DNA of 64,000 bases from Reticulitermes speratus (lineage: Eukaryota > Arthropoda > Insecta > Blattodea > Rhinotermitidae), in NCBI GenBank assembly GCA_021186555.1, contig JAJKFL010000005.1, forward strand, positions 44,697,635 to 44,761,634, given 5' to 3'. The position numbers were made by a program, and so were the translations under genes. The notes beneath the pieces are model-generated. The model was not told the DNA's origin, searched no databases, and saw nothing but the letters and a program-made list of their open reading frames with translations. Position 1 is the stretch's first letter. The number at the start of each line of letters is the position of its first letter. Shown in pieces: positions 38,640 to 50,800 of the stretch.

Positions 38640-38905
38640 TGTTTCAAAGCGACTTGCTGCCTGATGATGGAGGCAGTAAGTTCCTTAGAAATGTCAGTAC
38701 ACAGCCATCTTCAACTTGGTTTTCATTATTTCTGGCAACTTAATTGTGCACTTAAGTCTTTAATGCTACTCTGAAATGTTGGTAACTACAGTACTTACCA
38801 GTGGGATGCACCACATTTCTCCAAGAAGTTGGTAACTGTTTAATAGTTGATGTAGCATAACATCCCAGAAGACTTGCATCTATATCATTACTGTTATGAG
38901 AACCT
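38640..38905 (+). repeat. Dispersed repeat with hammerhead-like core
   Basis: CTGATGA (38661-38667), extra T, GGAGG, loop, CCTT, then GAAATGTCA (38687 on); the family's CATCCCAGAAGACTTGCA end follows at about 38863 and GAGAACCTCGAA at about 38898. Stem II is imperfect. Confidence 0.5.
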
Positions 38906-39359
38906 CGAATATTGCAACTTTATACCATTATCTATATATTTGTTCTGAAGATTTATTATTCTGCATTTAATTTAAATGAAATATGCAAATTCATAAAAAT
39001 AATAAAATTATCAGTTTTCTGTTTATTTCACTTGTATACCTTAATATTCCTGGCTTCCCCCAGTCTCACATATGAACACAAGTGTGAAACCATGCCAGTA
39101 AGTATCACACGTGTCAATGCAATTCTTTATGTGCTACAAATGTGGTATGTTGCTGGAATATTTGACTTTAATATCTTTAGTTTTATGGCTGGTCAGTGAT
39201 GAAAGGAAACTTATGTCGTTCTGCCTTGACTTTTCTACCATTTATGTAGATTTCATAAATGGAAATCAGTATGAAAATGACAACAAAATACATCTGTATG
39301 GTTTAACGTAAATTAGACCTTGTGCCAGAGGGACTGCTAATATCAGTGCCTGCCAATTG

Positions 39360-39570
39360 GACATGATCCTAAGTTAGTTCAATCCACCTTCTGCACTCAC
39401 AACCTATTTTCCTAAGAGCCATCATAGTAATTAATTGACTCTTTGGTAAGAGAATCTGAAGGTTCAACACCAGTAATGCCAAATTCCCATGTTGGACATT
39501 GTCTTGAGTCAGTTCTATCCACCTCTCATTCTCACAACCACTTATCCGAAGATCCACCTTAATATTATCC
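39360..39570 (-). mobile_element. LINE 3'-end fragments, two adjacent pieces
   Basis: Two pieces repeat the same signature (AGTTCAATCCACCTTCTGCAC near 39375 and AGTTCTATCCACCTCTCATTC near 39510, the second followed by AGATCCACCTTAATATTATCC-type sequence). They match the reverse-strand end of the RTE-like family. Confidence 0.6.
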
Positions 39571-39894
39571 ATTAAAATAATTATGTGCAGTGCATAAATA
39601 ATGCATTGTCCACCAAGAGGATGACTTATTATTATAAGGCTAAAAATGAACCATATGAATGCAGGAATTTGTAACTTTTGCAGCAAAAACTATAAAACAA
39701 ATCTATCACTGAAAAGGTTAATTTATGAGAAATAATAATCATCCTAGCCTTGTAAATTTTAGACAAAAAGGAATGTGGAACTGGCACTAGAGTTCTATGT
39801 CATCACTTCACAGTCTGTTTTAAAGGCAGCAAAAGACAAATGATGTCTGTAATTTGGGTGGCAGTTCTTCAGTTCTCTTATTTTCTGAATGCCC

Positions 39895-40045
39895 CTAAGG
39901 GTGTCTGAGAACAGGACACTGAGTGGAATATTTGGACCTGAGACGGACAAAGTAACAAGAGAAGGCAGCAAATTGCATAGTGTGGAGCTTTATAACTTGT
40001 GCTCTTCATTAAATATTGTCAGGGTGATCAAATCCAGATGGATGA
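39895..40045 (+). mobile_element. LINE C-terminal fragment
   Basis: Conceptual pieces read VSENRTLSGIFGPETDKVTR and LNIVRVIKSRWMR, the C-terminal stretch of the RTE-like family. It abuts the next LINE. Confidence 0.65.
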
Positions 40046-41329
40046 GACAAGATGTAGCAAAAAGGACAACAGTGCAGATATTTATTGGTCCAACAATGAT
40101 GGAGATGAAAGTCATGATTATCAAGTTATTTCTGATTCCTTTAATAATTATTTCCTCTCAGTAGCTGAGAAAATTACTCACAACATTATAAATAATAACA
40201 ATATTGGCAAATAATAATGAAGAAACTCCCATACACTATTTATTACTATTATATAGTAATCCATTTCCAAATATAAAATTCAGTAATACATCAACTCAGG
40301 AAATAGAAAGAATTATTAATTCATTACAATCAAAAAGTTCACATGGGTATGATGAAATCTCAACAAAAATATTAAAAATTATTGCTCCTTTTATTAGTTC
40401 TCCCCTAAATTACATTTGTAATAAATCTTTATCAACAGGAATCATTATCATCATCATTATCATTATCATTTATTTTACCTTCCATAAATCTACAGATATG
40501 GAAACAGTCATACAACATATAAGGATATAAACACTAAATTTGAGGACAATCTTCCCCATATGCTTAAAATATTCCGTGATAAAACCATTATATAAAAAAG
40601 GTGATATAAATAATGTGGCTAATTATAGACCCATTTCACTTCTAACTTCATTTTCAAAGGTTTTTGAAAGGGTTATATATATGTAAGACTTCTGAAACAT
40701 ATTATTAATAATAATATATTAGTAACTGAACAATTTGGCTTCAGGTTAAAGTCATCAAGAGAAATGGCTTCTTTTAACCTCATTACAGAGATATTAAATG
40801 CTCTTAACAACAAAAAAATTGTTGGAGGTATTTTCTGCAATTTATAAAAAGCTTTTGACTGTGTTAACCATGGTATCTGATTGTCAAATTGGAGTTCTAT
40901 GGCATAACAGACAAAGCTTATACAGTAATTAAATCTTATTTGGAAAATAGACACCAGAGAGTGATCTTAAAAGATAAATATTTTAAGTCCTCTTCTAGCT
41001 GGGGAGTAATAAAACATGGTGTCCTTCAAGGATCAATACTTGGACCACTAATTTGTCTGCTTTATATTAATGACTCACCAAAAATTACAAATAATAAAAA
41101 TAATAATAATAAATCTAAATTAATTCTTTTTGCAGATGACACAAGTATAATTGTTACTAACCCCAATCCCACTGAGTTTATAAAATATATTAATATGATA
41201 TTTAAAAATATAAATGAATGGTTTAAAGCCAATTTATTATCATTGAATTTTGATAAAACTAACTTTATACAATTTATACCTAAGAATAGCTCCTGTATTG
41301 ATGTTAACTTTGGCTGTGATGATAAACTA

Positions 41330-41503
41330 CAGTAGAACCCGGATAAGAAGTCCCCGCATAAGGAGTTTTCCCATGTAAGAAGTATGATTTTTAAAGTCCC
41401 GAAATGCTGTTGCTTTAATAAGCTTCCCTCTTAATAAGTCTTCCCGCTTAAGAAGTCCCTAATCCTCTGGTCCCTTGAAAGACTTCTTAACAGGGTTCTA
41501 CTG
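41330..41503. mobile_element. Pogo-type MITE (CAGTAGAACCC ends), copy 1
   Basis: Inverted ends CAGTAGAACCC and GGGTTCTACTG with TA on both sides, 174 bp. The second copy (58223-58397) is in the opposite orientation and matches along its full length. No coding frame. Confidence 0.88.
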
Positions 41504-41570
41504 TAATTTCCAGTAAGTTTTTAGGATTAATAATAGATAATACACTAACATGGAAAGGCCATATAGAAAT

Positions 41571-41760
41571 CATTACATTACATTACATGCATTTCATAGA
41601 TCCATCATGTAGCCCATCAGCTCAGGATGTGAAACATGTCATTATAATATATATGATTGCACAGCAATTGTGTCATATTGGACACACAATACAATTGTGC
41701 CTAAATTAAGTGCAGCCTGTTTTGCAGTTAGCTATTAAACCTTTTGTGTCACGGCATACC
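41571..41760 (-). mobile_element. LINE 3' tail fragment, inverted
   Basis: CATTACATTACATTACATGC followed by ATTTCATAGATCCATC is a LINE 3' end with an ATG(TA) repeat tail in reverse. It sits inside the LINE at 40055-42690. The right end is approximate. Confidence 0.55.
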
Positions 41761-43157
41761 TTGATGATGATCTACTACTCCAATTTTCATTCTATTATGA
41801 ATTATGGGTTAATATTTTGGGGAAATTCCTCATGCAGTAACAGTATTTTTAAATGACAAATGAGGATTATTAGGATCATAACAGGCACTGGAACCAGAGA
41901 TTCTTGTAGCGAACTCTTTAAAATATTAAAAGTTTTACCACTGCGATTTCATTATATATTGTCGCTTGTACTTTTTGTGGTTAACAAAAAAAAAACATTT
42001 TAAGATAAATTCTGAGATACACAGCATCAATACTAGGAATAACTCCAACCTCTATCAACCCTTGTCACATTTATCTATTTATCAGAACGGACCTTACTAT
42101 TATGGCATTAAGGTATATAACAGGCTTCCTCGTCAAATAAAGGATCTGTCTCACAATATCAAACAATTTAAATCATATCTGAAAGGTTTTCTTCATCATC
42201 ATTCATTTGATACATTAGATGACTATTTTAATTACAAAGAAAATTAATTTGTACATAATGAACTGTTATTAGACATACTCTGTTTTATATGAATTTAGTC
42301 TATGACATTGTAGATATATTTTAATATGTATGACGAATTTTATATAAAATGAATTTTTGTTGCTTATTTCATTTAAATTATAGCATAATTAAGGTTGCTG
42401 TGGATTTTCACAAGTTGTTGTAATGCACACATTGTTCTATTAAGAAAACTGATTTGATTTTTGATTCTTTCAATTTTTGTAATGCTGACATTGTTCTATT
42501 TGTATACTGAATTTGTTTATTTTATGAAACAATATGTGAAAGTTTTATGAGATCCCATCCTTATGTTCACAATGACTAGTTCTATATTTATCGTGATATA
42601 GAACCATTATATGTTGTTATAATGACAAATTCTACATCCAGTGGTTGGTTACTTATTAAAGGATCTCTAGAATGTATGATAATAAATAAAAAAAATAAGT
42701 GTATTGCAAAGGTAATGTCAGTCTTTCCAATGATTGAAATGGTGGTTTGCAAGAAGTTCTAGATTCAGATCCAGTCATAATTCTGATTATTTTCTACTGT
42801 AACTGAAAAACTCTTTTACTTTCTGTTGAATTGCCTCAAAAATATAATGCCATACGCCATTTTGTGGCGATATATTATTAACCTTTTGCTTCCTGTGTGT
42901 AAGATACGTTTTAAACCAGTTAGCACTTGCTAATAGGGGAGGAACAAAATGGTTTCACTGCAGGCTGGTCTTGTGTTGACAACATCTTCACGATCAAACA
43001 AGTAATTGAAAAACAAAGAACCAGGAACAGAGATACACATTTAATCTTTATAGACTTAAAAGCATATGATACAGTGCCTCTCAAAAATCAATATCATAGT
43101 CTGGTCTTTAGTTTTCAACCAATGAATGCACGTTTTATTTTCATAATTTCCTGTTCA

Positions 43158-43208
43158 CTACACCCTACATATGTTTCGGCCGTAACTTGGCCATCATCAG
43201 GGGCACCT
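43158..43208 (-). ncRNA. Hammerhead ribozyme-like motif (left arm)
   Basis: Minus strand: CTGATGA (complement 43194-43200), extra T, stem II GGCC/GGCC with loop AAGTTAC, GAAAC, stem III ACA/TGT, A17. Stem I can reach 6 pairs (GTGCCC with GGGTGT, including G-T pairs). Confidence 0.62.
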
Positions 43209-43414
43209 TGTTAAGTACACTTCACTGTTCACTGTCCATTTGGCACTATCACTTAACTGTTATTCCATTCAATGCTAATATTCACTCTGAGAATCACGAG
43301 TATATAAAATTTCTTCAAGTAGTTTCTTACAATAATAATAATAATAATAATATAATATAATAACACTTAAGTGATAATTCCAAATGGAAAGTGAACAGTG
43401 AAGTGTACTTAACA

Positions 43415-43465
43415 AGGTGCCCCTGATGATGGCCGAGTTACGGCCGAAACATATGTAGGGTGTAG
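43415..43465 (+). ncRNA. Hammerhead ribozyme-like motif (right arm)
   Basis: CTGATGA at 43423-43429, extra T, perfect 5-bp stem II GGCCG/CGGCC with loop AGTTA, GAAAC (43446-43450), stem III ACA/TGT around TA, A17, and a stem I of up to 6 pairs (GTGCCC/GGGTGT). The best-paired copy in the window. Confidence 0.65.
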
Positions 43466-44769
43466 TGAACAGGAAATTACGAAAATAAAAAGTGCATTCG
43501 TTGGTTGAAAAACTAAAGATTAATGTTAAGATGCACGATGAACACAACGTCAAATTAATCATATTCTGGATCGGAGTGATATGCACAGAAAATATGTAGC
43601 TGCAATAAAGAGAATGTATAAGGACCTGGAAACAAGAATCAAGATGGGGAAAAAGACTCTCTCCAGTCATAAAACCAACAAAAGGTCTGAGACAGGGATG
43701 TTGTTTGTCACCAACATTGTTTAAAATATATGTTAACAATATACTGAAGGAACAAATGTAGTGGAATGGGTCTCAACATCAATGAAACATTCTTCACACT
43801 TTACTATTCGCAGATGACCAAATTTTGATAGCAGCCGATGAATATGATATAGAATACATGATGCAAAAAATTTCTGAAACTTATGACAGAGCCGGTTTGA
43901 AAGTCAACTTCGCTAAAACAAAATATCTGTTTGTGGGGGATCAACAGAACAACAACTTGGTAATAAATGGTCAGGTCATCAAGGTTTGCGACGATTACAA
44001 ATACTTAGGAGTTACTATTTCGGGTGAAGGATCCAGTAAAAAAAAGAATTATCGAATAGGATGGGTCAAGCTAAGCAAGCAATAAATAAATTAAATTCCA
44101 TCCTATGGGCAAACATCAAGAAACAGACTAAGAAAAGAATATACGAGACAATAGTAGAAAGTATATTACTATACGGATCGGAGGTTTGGGAAATAACGAA
44201 GAGGGATAAACAAAGGCTGGAAGCTGTAGAAATGTGGACTTTATGAGTAGAAGCTGCAGCGTATAAAGACTGCAAAGGACCACCAATGAAGAAATAAAGA
44301 GAAGAATGAACAGGGGAAAAATGTGATAGAAAAAATGGAAGAAAGACGGTTGAAGTAGTACGGGCATGTTAGAAGAATGGGAGATAATTGCGGGCCAAAG
44401 AAGATACTTCAGTGGCACCCACTCTGCAGACAAAAAAGAGGTAGACCCCCAGAAGATTGTACAAAGCAAGTCGAAAAGGACATGCATAGAAGGCGTCTAG
44501 AAGATGACCAGTGGCAAAATAGAGAGGTTTGGAGAAGAGGATGCGAGAGACGGCCGAGAGAGAAGCAATCCACTCGAAAAAATAAATACATAAAACTCCA
44601 CGAGTTCCATAGTAGTATAATTTTCTTCATGTAACGCATTCGTACATATGACTATCACGTCTCATCCATGTTGCACGCAACGTCGTATGGTACCGTAACT
44701 AGTCCGTTATGTCACGACGTATTACAGGCAAAGAGCGATCAATCTGTGGGCAAGAGGCACACTTATTAC

Positions 44770-44778
44770 GGCGGGAAA
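44770..44778. promoter_or_regulatory. E2F-like site upstream of MLH1
   Basis: GGCGGGAAA, matching the classic E2F consensus TTTCCCGCC, lies 38 bp before the MLH1 ATG in a CpG-containing stretch (about 44640-44816) that probably holds the promoter. E2F control of mismatch-repair genes is known in mammals; its use here is inference. Confidence 0.45.
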
Positions 44779-44816
44779 TGTGACTGTAGCGTGCGGACAG
44801 ATCATTCTAAAAAATA

Positions 44817-47800
44817 ATGAATTCAGCACAAGTAATTCGTAAGTTAGATGAGACTGTTGTCAACAGGATAGCGGCAGGAGAAATTATACATCGTCCTGCT
44901 AATGCATTGAAGGAGATGATCGAAAATAGGTTTGGTTCTCAATTATTTGAGGTTATGTTTTGAGCGTTGCAAATCATTCAACCATTTATGTTAATGAGTA
45001 TGTATAATTTGTGTGAATTTGCAAAATTTTCCATGGTAATTAGTTGTTTATACAATTTTTTCATTGTCTGCTGGATGTGCGAAATTTATTTCATTATGTT
45101 TTATATTGTATTGTTTGTTTTTATTCCTATAAAGTTTTCGGTGTTTTTGTGCAATCTTCAGGTATATACATTATTATAGCCACAAACAGTTTATAATAGT
45201 TGCCTGTGTAGAATGCTTTAGAACGACCAGTAGCACTATGTGTACATTCTACAAGGTATGCTATTATTACTCATTGTCGAAGGGTAGTGAACTGTAAAGT
45301 GCAGAATACGGTTTGGTTCCTCCATCAGATAAGATACATTAATGTAACATGACCTAAACAAGTTTAGTAAAACCAAATTAAATGTAGCCATTATCTAGGA
45401 TGCACAATATGTTTGACTTTTAATTAATTTTTCAGTATGGATGCCCATGCAAGTACTATACAAATTACAGTGAAGGGCGGAGGTATGAAGTTATTGCAGA
45501 TACAGGATAATGGAACAGGAATTCTGAAGGAGAATCTTGAAATAGTATGTGAACGTTTTACCACTAGCAAACTGGAGAAGTTTGAAGACTTATCAACAAT
45601 AGCCACGTATGGCTTCCGAGGAGAAGCACTGGCGAGCATTAGTCATGTTGCTCACCTAACCATTGTCACTAAGACAGTGAATGAACAATGTGCATACAGG
45701 TATTTAGTTTAGCATTGGAACTGACAGGCATGCTTTTTACCTTCTATTTTCAGATTTCTGACCCATCATCTTTTTATCCATCTGTATTAAGGCCATGGAA
45801 AGAAGTGCCATAAATTGACCCCCTTCGCTGTACTTTCCTATGCTGGCTGTCAGTTGTAAGTCATCCTGTTGACATGAATGTTGCTAGTTTTAATATCTGG
45901 CAGTGAGTGGTACTCTGGGCTTGTCCACACAGGCCAAAGGGGAATACAACAGTAGGCAGAAAGTGGGAAGCCTGAAGTGCTGTCATTCCCACCATTTGTG
46001 GGACTTCCTTATGATGCTTCAGTGTATCTTACTGTGCAGGTTGATGTAGTTGTAAGACTCTAGACTTACATCTTTGTTTGTGTTTATTTATTTGTTTTTC
46101 TTCTCCTTCTCCTCCTCCTTTCTTATTTTTCAGTTTTTATTTTGTTTTGTTTTATCCCCCTCAGTTTCTCCAGTTTAATGCACTGTTACATTTCATTTTG
46201 TGGAATTCATCCTGTTGTGGTATATCAAATCAAAATTGACATATGTACTGCCATCAACCACAACAAAGTTTTATTAGTTTTGTCAGTATATGCTACATGT
46301 TTCGGTTATGCTGGCCATCCTCAGGCATTTAAATACATGACTTTAAAACACAACGTAAAATGAATATGTGTATTTTAAATTTGTGAGGTCTCACAAATTG
46401 TAGAAGCCATAATAATCTTTATGTAGCATTAAAATATAAGCATTATTATATTTCTCGTGTGTGGTTTCTTTCTTGTATGCCCTTCTGTTGTGTATAAAAG
46501 TTGTTAAAATCCTTATTTTAGCTCAAGTACTTTGTTGCCTCATGTACGTGTGGGCAATCGTGAAGTTCTCTTAAAATCAATAGAGGGTTGTTATGCATTG
46601 TTGTTTATTAGTTTTTGTGTCTGCTTTTTTAGATTTGCATCTGTAGGCAAAGTTTTTCTGTGTTATTTATGTTTGCATGTTTCTAGTGTATATTTTTTTT
46701 TTGTAAAAAATCAGGTCTTGATTGCTCCTGTTTTCTTGTGATGGTGTTGTTTGTACATCTGGCAACTATGTAAGTAGACAGTCTGTGAGCAAAGATTTTT
46801 AATGTTAAAGCAGGTGGTACCTTTAAATATTCCTGCACTTTAAAGGGTGGATAAAAATAAGAATTTGTGCATCCACAGTTTAAAAAACGAAATCCTGCAG
46901 GCTTGCCTCATAAATGTACAAGTGCCTAGAGTATGCAGGGCAATGACAAAAGTTCATATCTTTTAAAAATTTTTTATGTTTTTTTCATTGCTTTTGTGCA
47001 GTTTTGAAACATCACATGTTCTGTGTATGATAGAGCATCATATGAAGACAGCAAGCTGAAGGCACTTCCCAAGCCATGCGCTGGCAATCAGGGTACACAG
47101 ATAACTGTAGAAGATCTGTTTTATAATGTGTCCACACGAAGGAAAGCTCTGAAGAGTGTTGCTGAAGAGCACAACAGGATAGCAGACATTGTGGGGCGCT
47201 ATGCCATCCATAACTCTCATGTTGGCTTCACTCTCAAGAAACAAGGAGAGAGTTTGGCAGACATCAGAACCCCACCAAACTCCACAGTTGTTGACAACAT
47301 TCGGACCATATATGGAAACACTATTGCCAGGTAAATCCATGTATATTTTGTGGGCTTGATATTTGAATGTTATCAGTGGTGTGTTAAAGTTACAACCTTA
47401 TGCCACCATATTCATGTGATTTCTAATCTGAAGTTGGATGGAGCAGATTCCTCAGGAACATTGGTACCCATTTACCAAACTACACGTTGTGACGTCCCAG
47501 AACACCATAATCTTAATACTATTGAGACTGTGAGAACCTAAGATCTCTTTTGGGGTCTTGTTTGTACAAGAAATGAGCATTAGAAAGATCAATGTATTCA
47601 GTGCATGTTGTCTAGCCCCATTTTTATTGGAGATTTTCAGACTATTTGCTTGATTGTCATAAAATACAAACAAAGTAATTTCACAAGTTATGAACAAAAC
47701 TGTTTAAGTCTGTATCATTAATTACAGTAACATGACAGCTGTGAAGTGTAAGCTGTACTAGCACCAGCCACTGTAGGATCCTTTATTTTGTGTCATGATT

Positions 47801-50800
47801 TTGTATTGAAAATTGTGCAAATTTTGATGAGGTCGTTTTGTACGGAAATAAAATTTGTGTTACAGCAGCTAGAAAAACTTAGATTTATTTTATGATTTTT
47901 AGGTAGTGAAAGTAGTTTATATCTTAGTCCTTTTGGTCAGCTCTGTTGGGCTGTTTTTGACATGCTTTAAATTTTGTAGTAGGTCTTCTGTAGTCATTTG
48001 GAGACAGTTGAGGGCTGGCATAGTAATGATGACAATTCTGGCAACAGAGGACATTTTCTTTGAACATGTACATTGCTGTTTTATGGCCGTTTGTAATTAG
48101 AGTTTATCATCTGTTCTTCCCTTCTTATAAATGCTCCTGTTGGCTAGTGCGAGATGACTGCATCCTGAGTGTGTTAATATGAAACTACAGTTGAACTCAG
48201 TTATAATGACCTAGGTTTGTGCAACACCTCATCTATGGCATTGTACATTCAGTGGTACCAAGTAATTCTCCATAAGGCATATGTTTTTCTGCGTTGCTTA
48301 GTATGACATTCATAAGAGCATCTACCTCAGATATAATGACATTGCCAGTCGTCAGTTCCACTGTAATTTTTCAAGAAGTAGGAACTTTTGAGAATTCTAC
48401 CACTTCCTTGTCCCTGAGAAGGCAAGCCCTCTATGCTTTCAGGTAACTACATAAATTCCAGGCCTGGAAAATGATAATAGTAAGGGTAATTCACTTTGTG
48501 CCTGTAGTTATCCTCTATGTTTCTACTCCTGCAGTTAACAGGAGACTGGTAAGATGATAACATGGCTACAGCCATGAATAAACGGAAGAATTTGTGTGTA
48601 AAAGTTAAAGTTAAAGTGATACGACAAATAGAAAATGGAAAAAAGAAATCTGATGTGTGTCAAGAATTTGGTCTCATAAATTCTATGATCCAAATGATTT
48701 CGAAAAACAGAACCAGAATTATTAGTGCTTTTGAATAGAATGGATCCAGACTAAAGTGATTTCCAAAGCCTGAACATGAGGCTCAGCTTATATAGTTTAC
48801 ACAAGAGAGAAGTGACAATGTACCAGTAAGTGGTCCTCTTCTCTTGATAATTTTTGTTTGTCTTAAATTTTAATTTATGTATTTTTTAGTATAAACCTGT
48901 ATGGAAGAGTCATTCTTATTATTTCTAAATTTTAATTATAATTTAAATTTGAAATAGTTCATAGCGTTAATATTAAGTAATATGCCTGCAGGCCTGTATT
49001 TTGTCTTGAAATATTTTTCCTTCACTTTCACCATATGCCTTGCTTACAGTGACACTCATTTATAATGACACAATTTATTCAATCCCTTTGATGATGTTAT
49101 AACTGAGTTCGACTGTATTTGTTTGTGTGTATTGAAGTGCTGCAACATGGCACTAGTGTGACCTTTCTGAGAATGAGTTATGTTATCCTGATGTAGAGAG
49201 CTGTTGGAAGTGGATGCTGTTGATGAAATGCTCAAGTTGAAACTGAAAGGGTACATAAGCAATGTGAATTACTCTGCTAAGAGACACATCATGTTGCTGT
49301 TCATTAATCACCGACTGGTCGAATCTACAGGTGAGTTCTTATTATGTCTTTCACGTTGTCTGACCCACTACCCTGTCAAAGGTACCACAAGGTTAAACCT
49401 TTCAGTCCTGTAAGAATTTGCCTCTGAGTTGTTGTTTTTTTATTTTTATGGGGGTTACTTGTGGGGTAGAAATTCTGTCAGTGTTCATTCTTACATTACA
49501 TTAATGTTTACTGCACTTGCTGTGCATTGTTTGTTGGCAGCACTGAAGAAGGCAATGGAGCAAGTTTATAGTATTTACATCCCAAAGAACAACCATCCAT
49601 TCTTGTACCTTAGCCTGGAGCTTGATCCCAGGAATGTTGATGTGAATGTCCACCCAACCAAGCATGAGGTACACTTCCTGCATGAAGACTTGGTGCTTGA
49701 AAAGATCAAGTCAGCTGTAGAGAGCAAACTATTGGGGTGTAACACCTCCAGGGTGTTTTACACACAGGCAAGTTTGAAGTTCTATGATTAACTAGTACAG
49801 TTGAATAGATCTCTAGTTCTAAGTACATAGGATCTTTTCTGTCTCAGGAAAAAAATTAGTGATATTAAAACTGAAAATCACAGTATTATGGTCCAATGTT
49901 ATAAACTGTAATGTACTAATTACAAATAAATTACATGTTTCAGCTGTAATTAGTCATTCGCAGTTTCAGGATACAGTGTAATGTTGTGAAGTATGATTGT
50001 ATGGATATTTCTGTGTCTTCCACCATTATTCGTCAATCTGGATGCTAAAAGGCATTGACTGCATTGATTTCATTATCAGTTAGTGACATGAATGGGTGGC
50101 TGGAATGATGGTTTGTCTTACCATGATTCCTGATCACATCTAAATGTTTGTACCATTCAAACACTGTTAGTCTGCTTAATGTGTCATCACTGAATGTCCC
50201 TTTAGCAGATCATAAGTTTACTTAGCAGTTTGGCCTGTGTTATAACAAAATTTCTTACATTCAGTTAACAATATTTTTAAAAATTTCTGATTCACACTTT
50301 CTTTAAATCAAATAATTGTCTTTACTTGACAACAAAAAAAGTGTGAGGACTGAATGGAAGACAGCAACAGGATCCAGACAGTCTAGTAAATTATGCCCAA
50401 TTATTACATGGACATCACGTGATTTTAAGAGAGGTTGTATGTGCAGTCAAAGAACTTCCTGTACTGTCTTCAGAGATTACATCCCATTGTGTTATTGCAA
50501 CTAAATTATTCCATAAAGAATTCAGTCAAACACAACTAATAAACATTGCTATATTTGACTGAATTTTTTGTTGGAGTAATTGAACTTTCTGGATGTCATA
50601 TATTTGTTTGTGTGTGTGTGTATGTGTGCATTGCAGTCCTTTAATCTACTGTTTTCTCTGTTCTTTTTATCTATCTGTTTCTCCTCCCTTAACTTCCTTG
50701 CCCCTGTCTTTCTTTATACATCCCCATAATGAATTAGACTCCTGCACACCCAGTTTTCTGACGGTTCTTATTTCAGGCACGGCTACCTGGTGCCAGTGTG

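Larger units (their letters stand above)
40055..42690 (+). mobile_element. CR1/Jockey-like LINE, decayed
   Basis: Order: SDSFNNYFLSVAEKI (40130), SKSSHGYDEISTKIL (40335), reverse-transcriptase pieces around 40610-40870, then GVLQGSILGPLICLLYINDS and LILFADDTSIIV (41020-41155), and the C-terminal YQNGPYYYGIKVYNRLPRQI (42080). An AT-rich 3' region follows to about 42690. The frame is broken in several places. It is interrupted by a pogo-type MITE (41330-41503) and an inverted LINE tail (41571-41760). Ends approximate. Confidence 0.82.
43107..43529. repeat. Foldback element with twin intact hammerhead-like motifs
   Basis: Arms of about 170 nt (outer ends CTTTAGTTTTCAACCAA and its near complement) flank an AAT-repeat centre (about 43330-43365). 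Both arms carry well-paired motifs pointing outward. It interrupts a LINE, so it moved or was copied after that LINE. No coding frame. Confidence 0.88.
42880..44600 (+). mobile_element. LINE, decayed, split by a foldback element
   Basis: Reverse-transcriptase pieces: EEQNGFTAGWSCVDNIFTIK and THLIFIDLKAYDTVP (42930-43085), then after the 43107-43529 insertion a KGLRQGCCLSPTLF-like stretch (about 43680), ADDQILIAADEYDIEYM (43813), YKYLGVTISGEG (43999) and a C-terminal ILLYGSEVWEITKRDKQRLE stretch (44168). Several stops and shifts. It ends about 200 bp before the MLH1 ATG. Confidence 0.8.

Noticed and set aside
42927-44634. Host protein-coding genes between SLC12A9 and MLH1
   Set aside because: The frames match LINE reverse-transcriptase segments and are broken by a foldback insertion.
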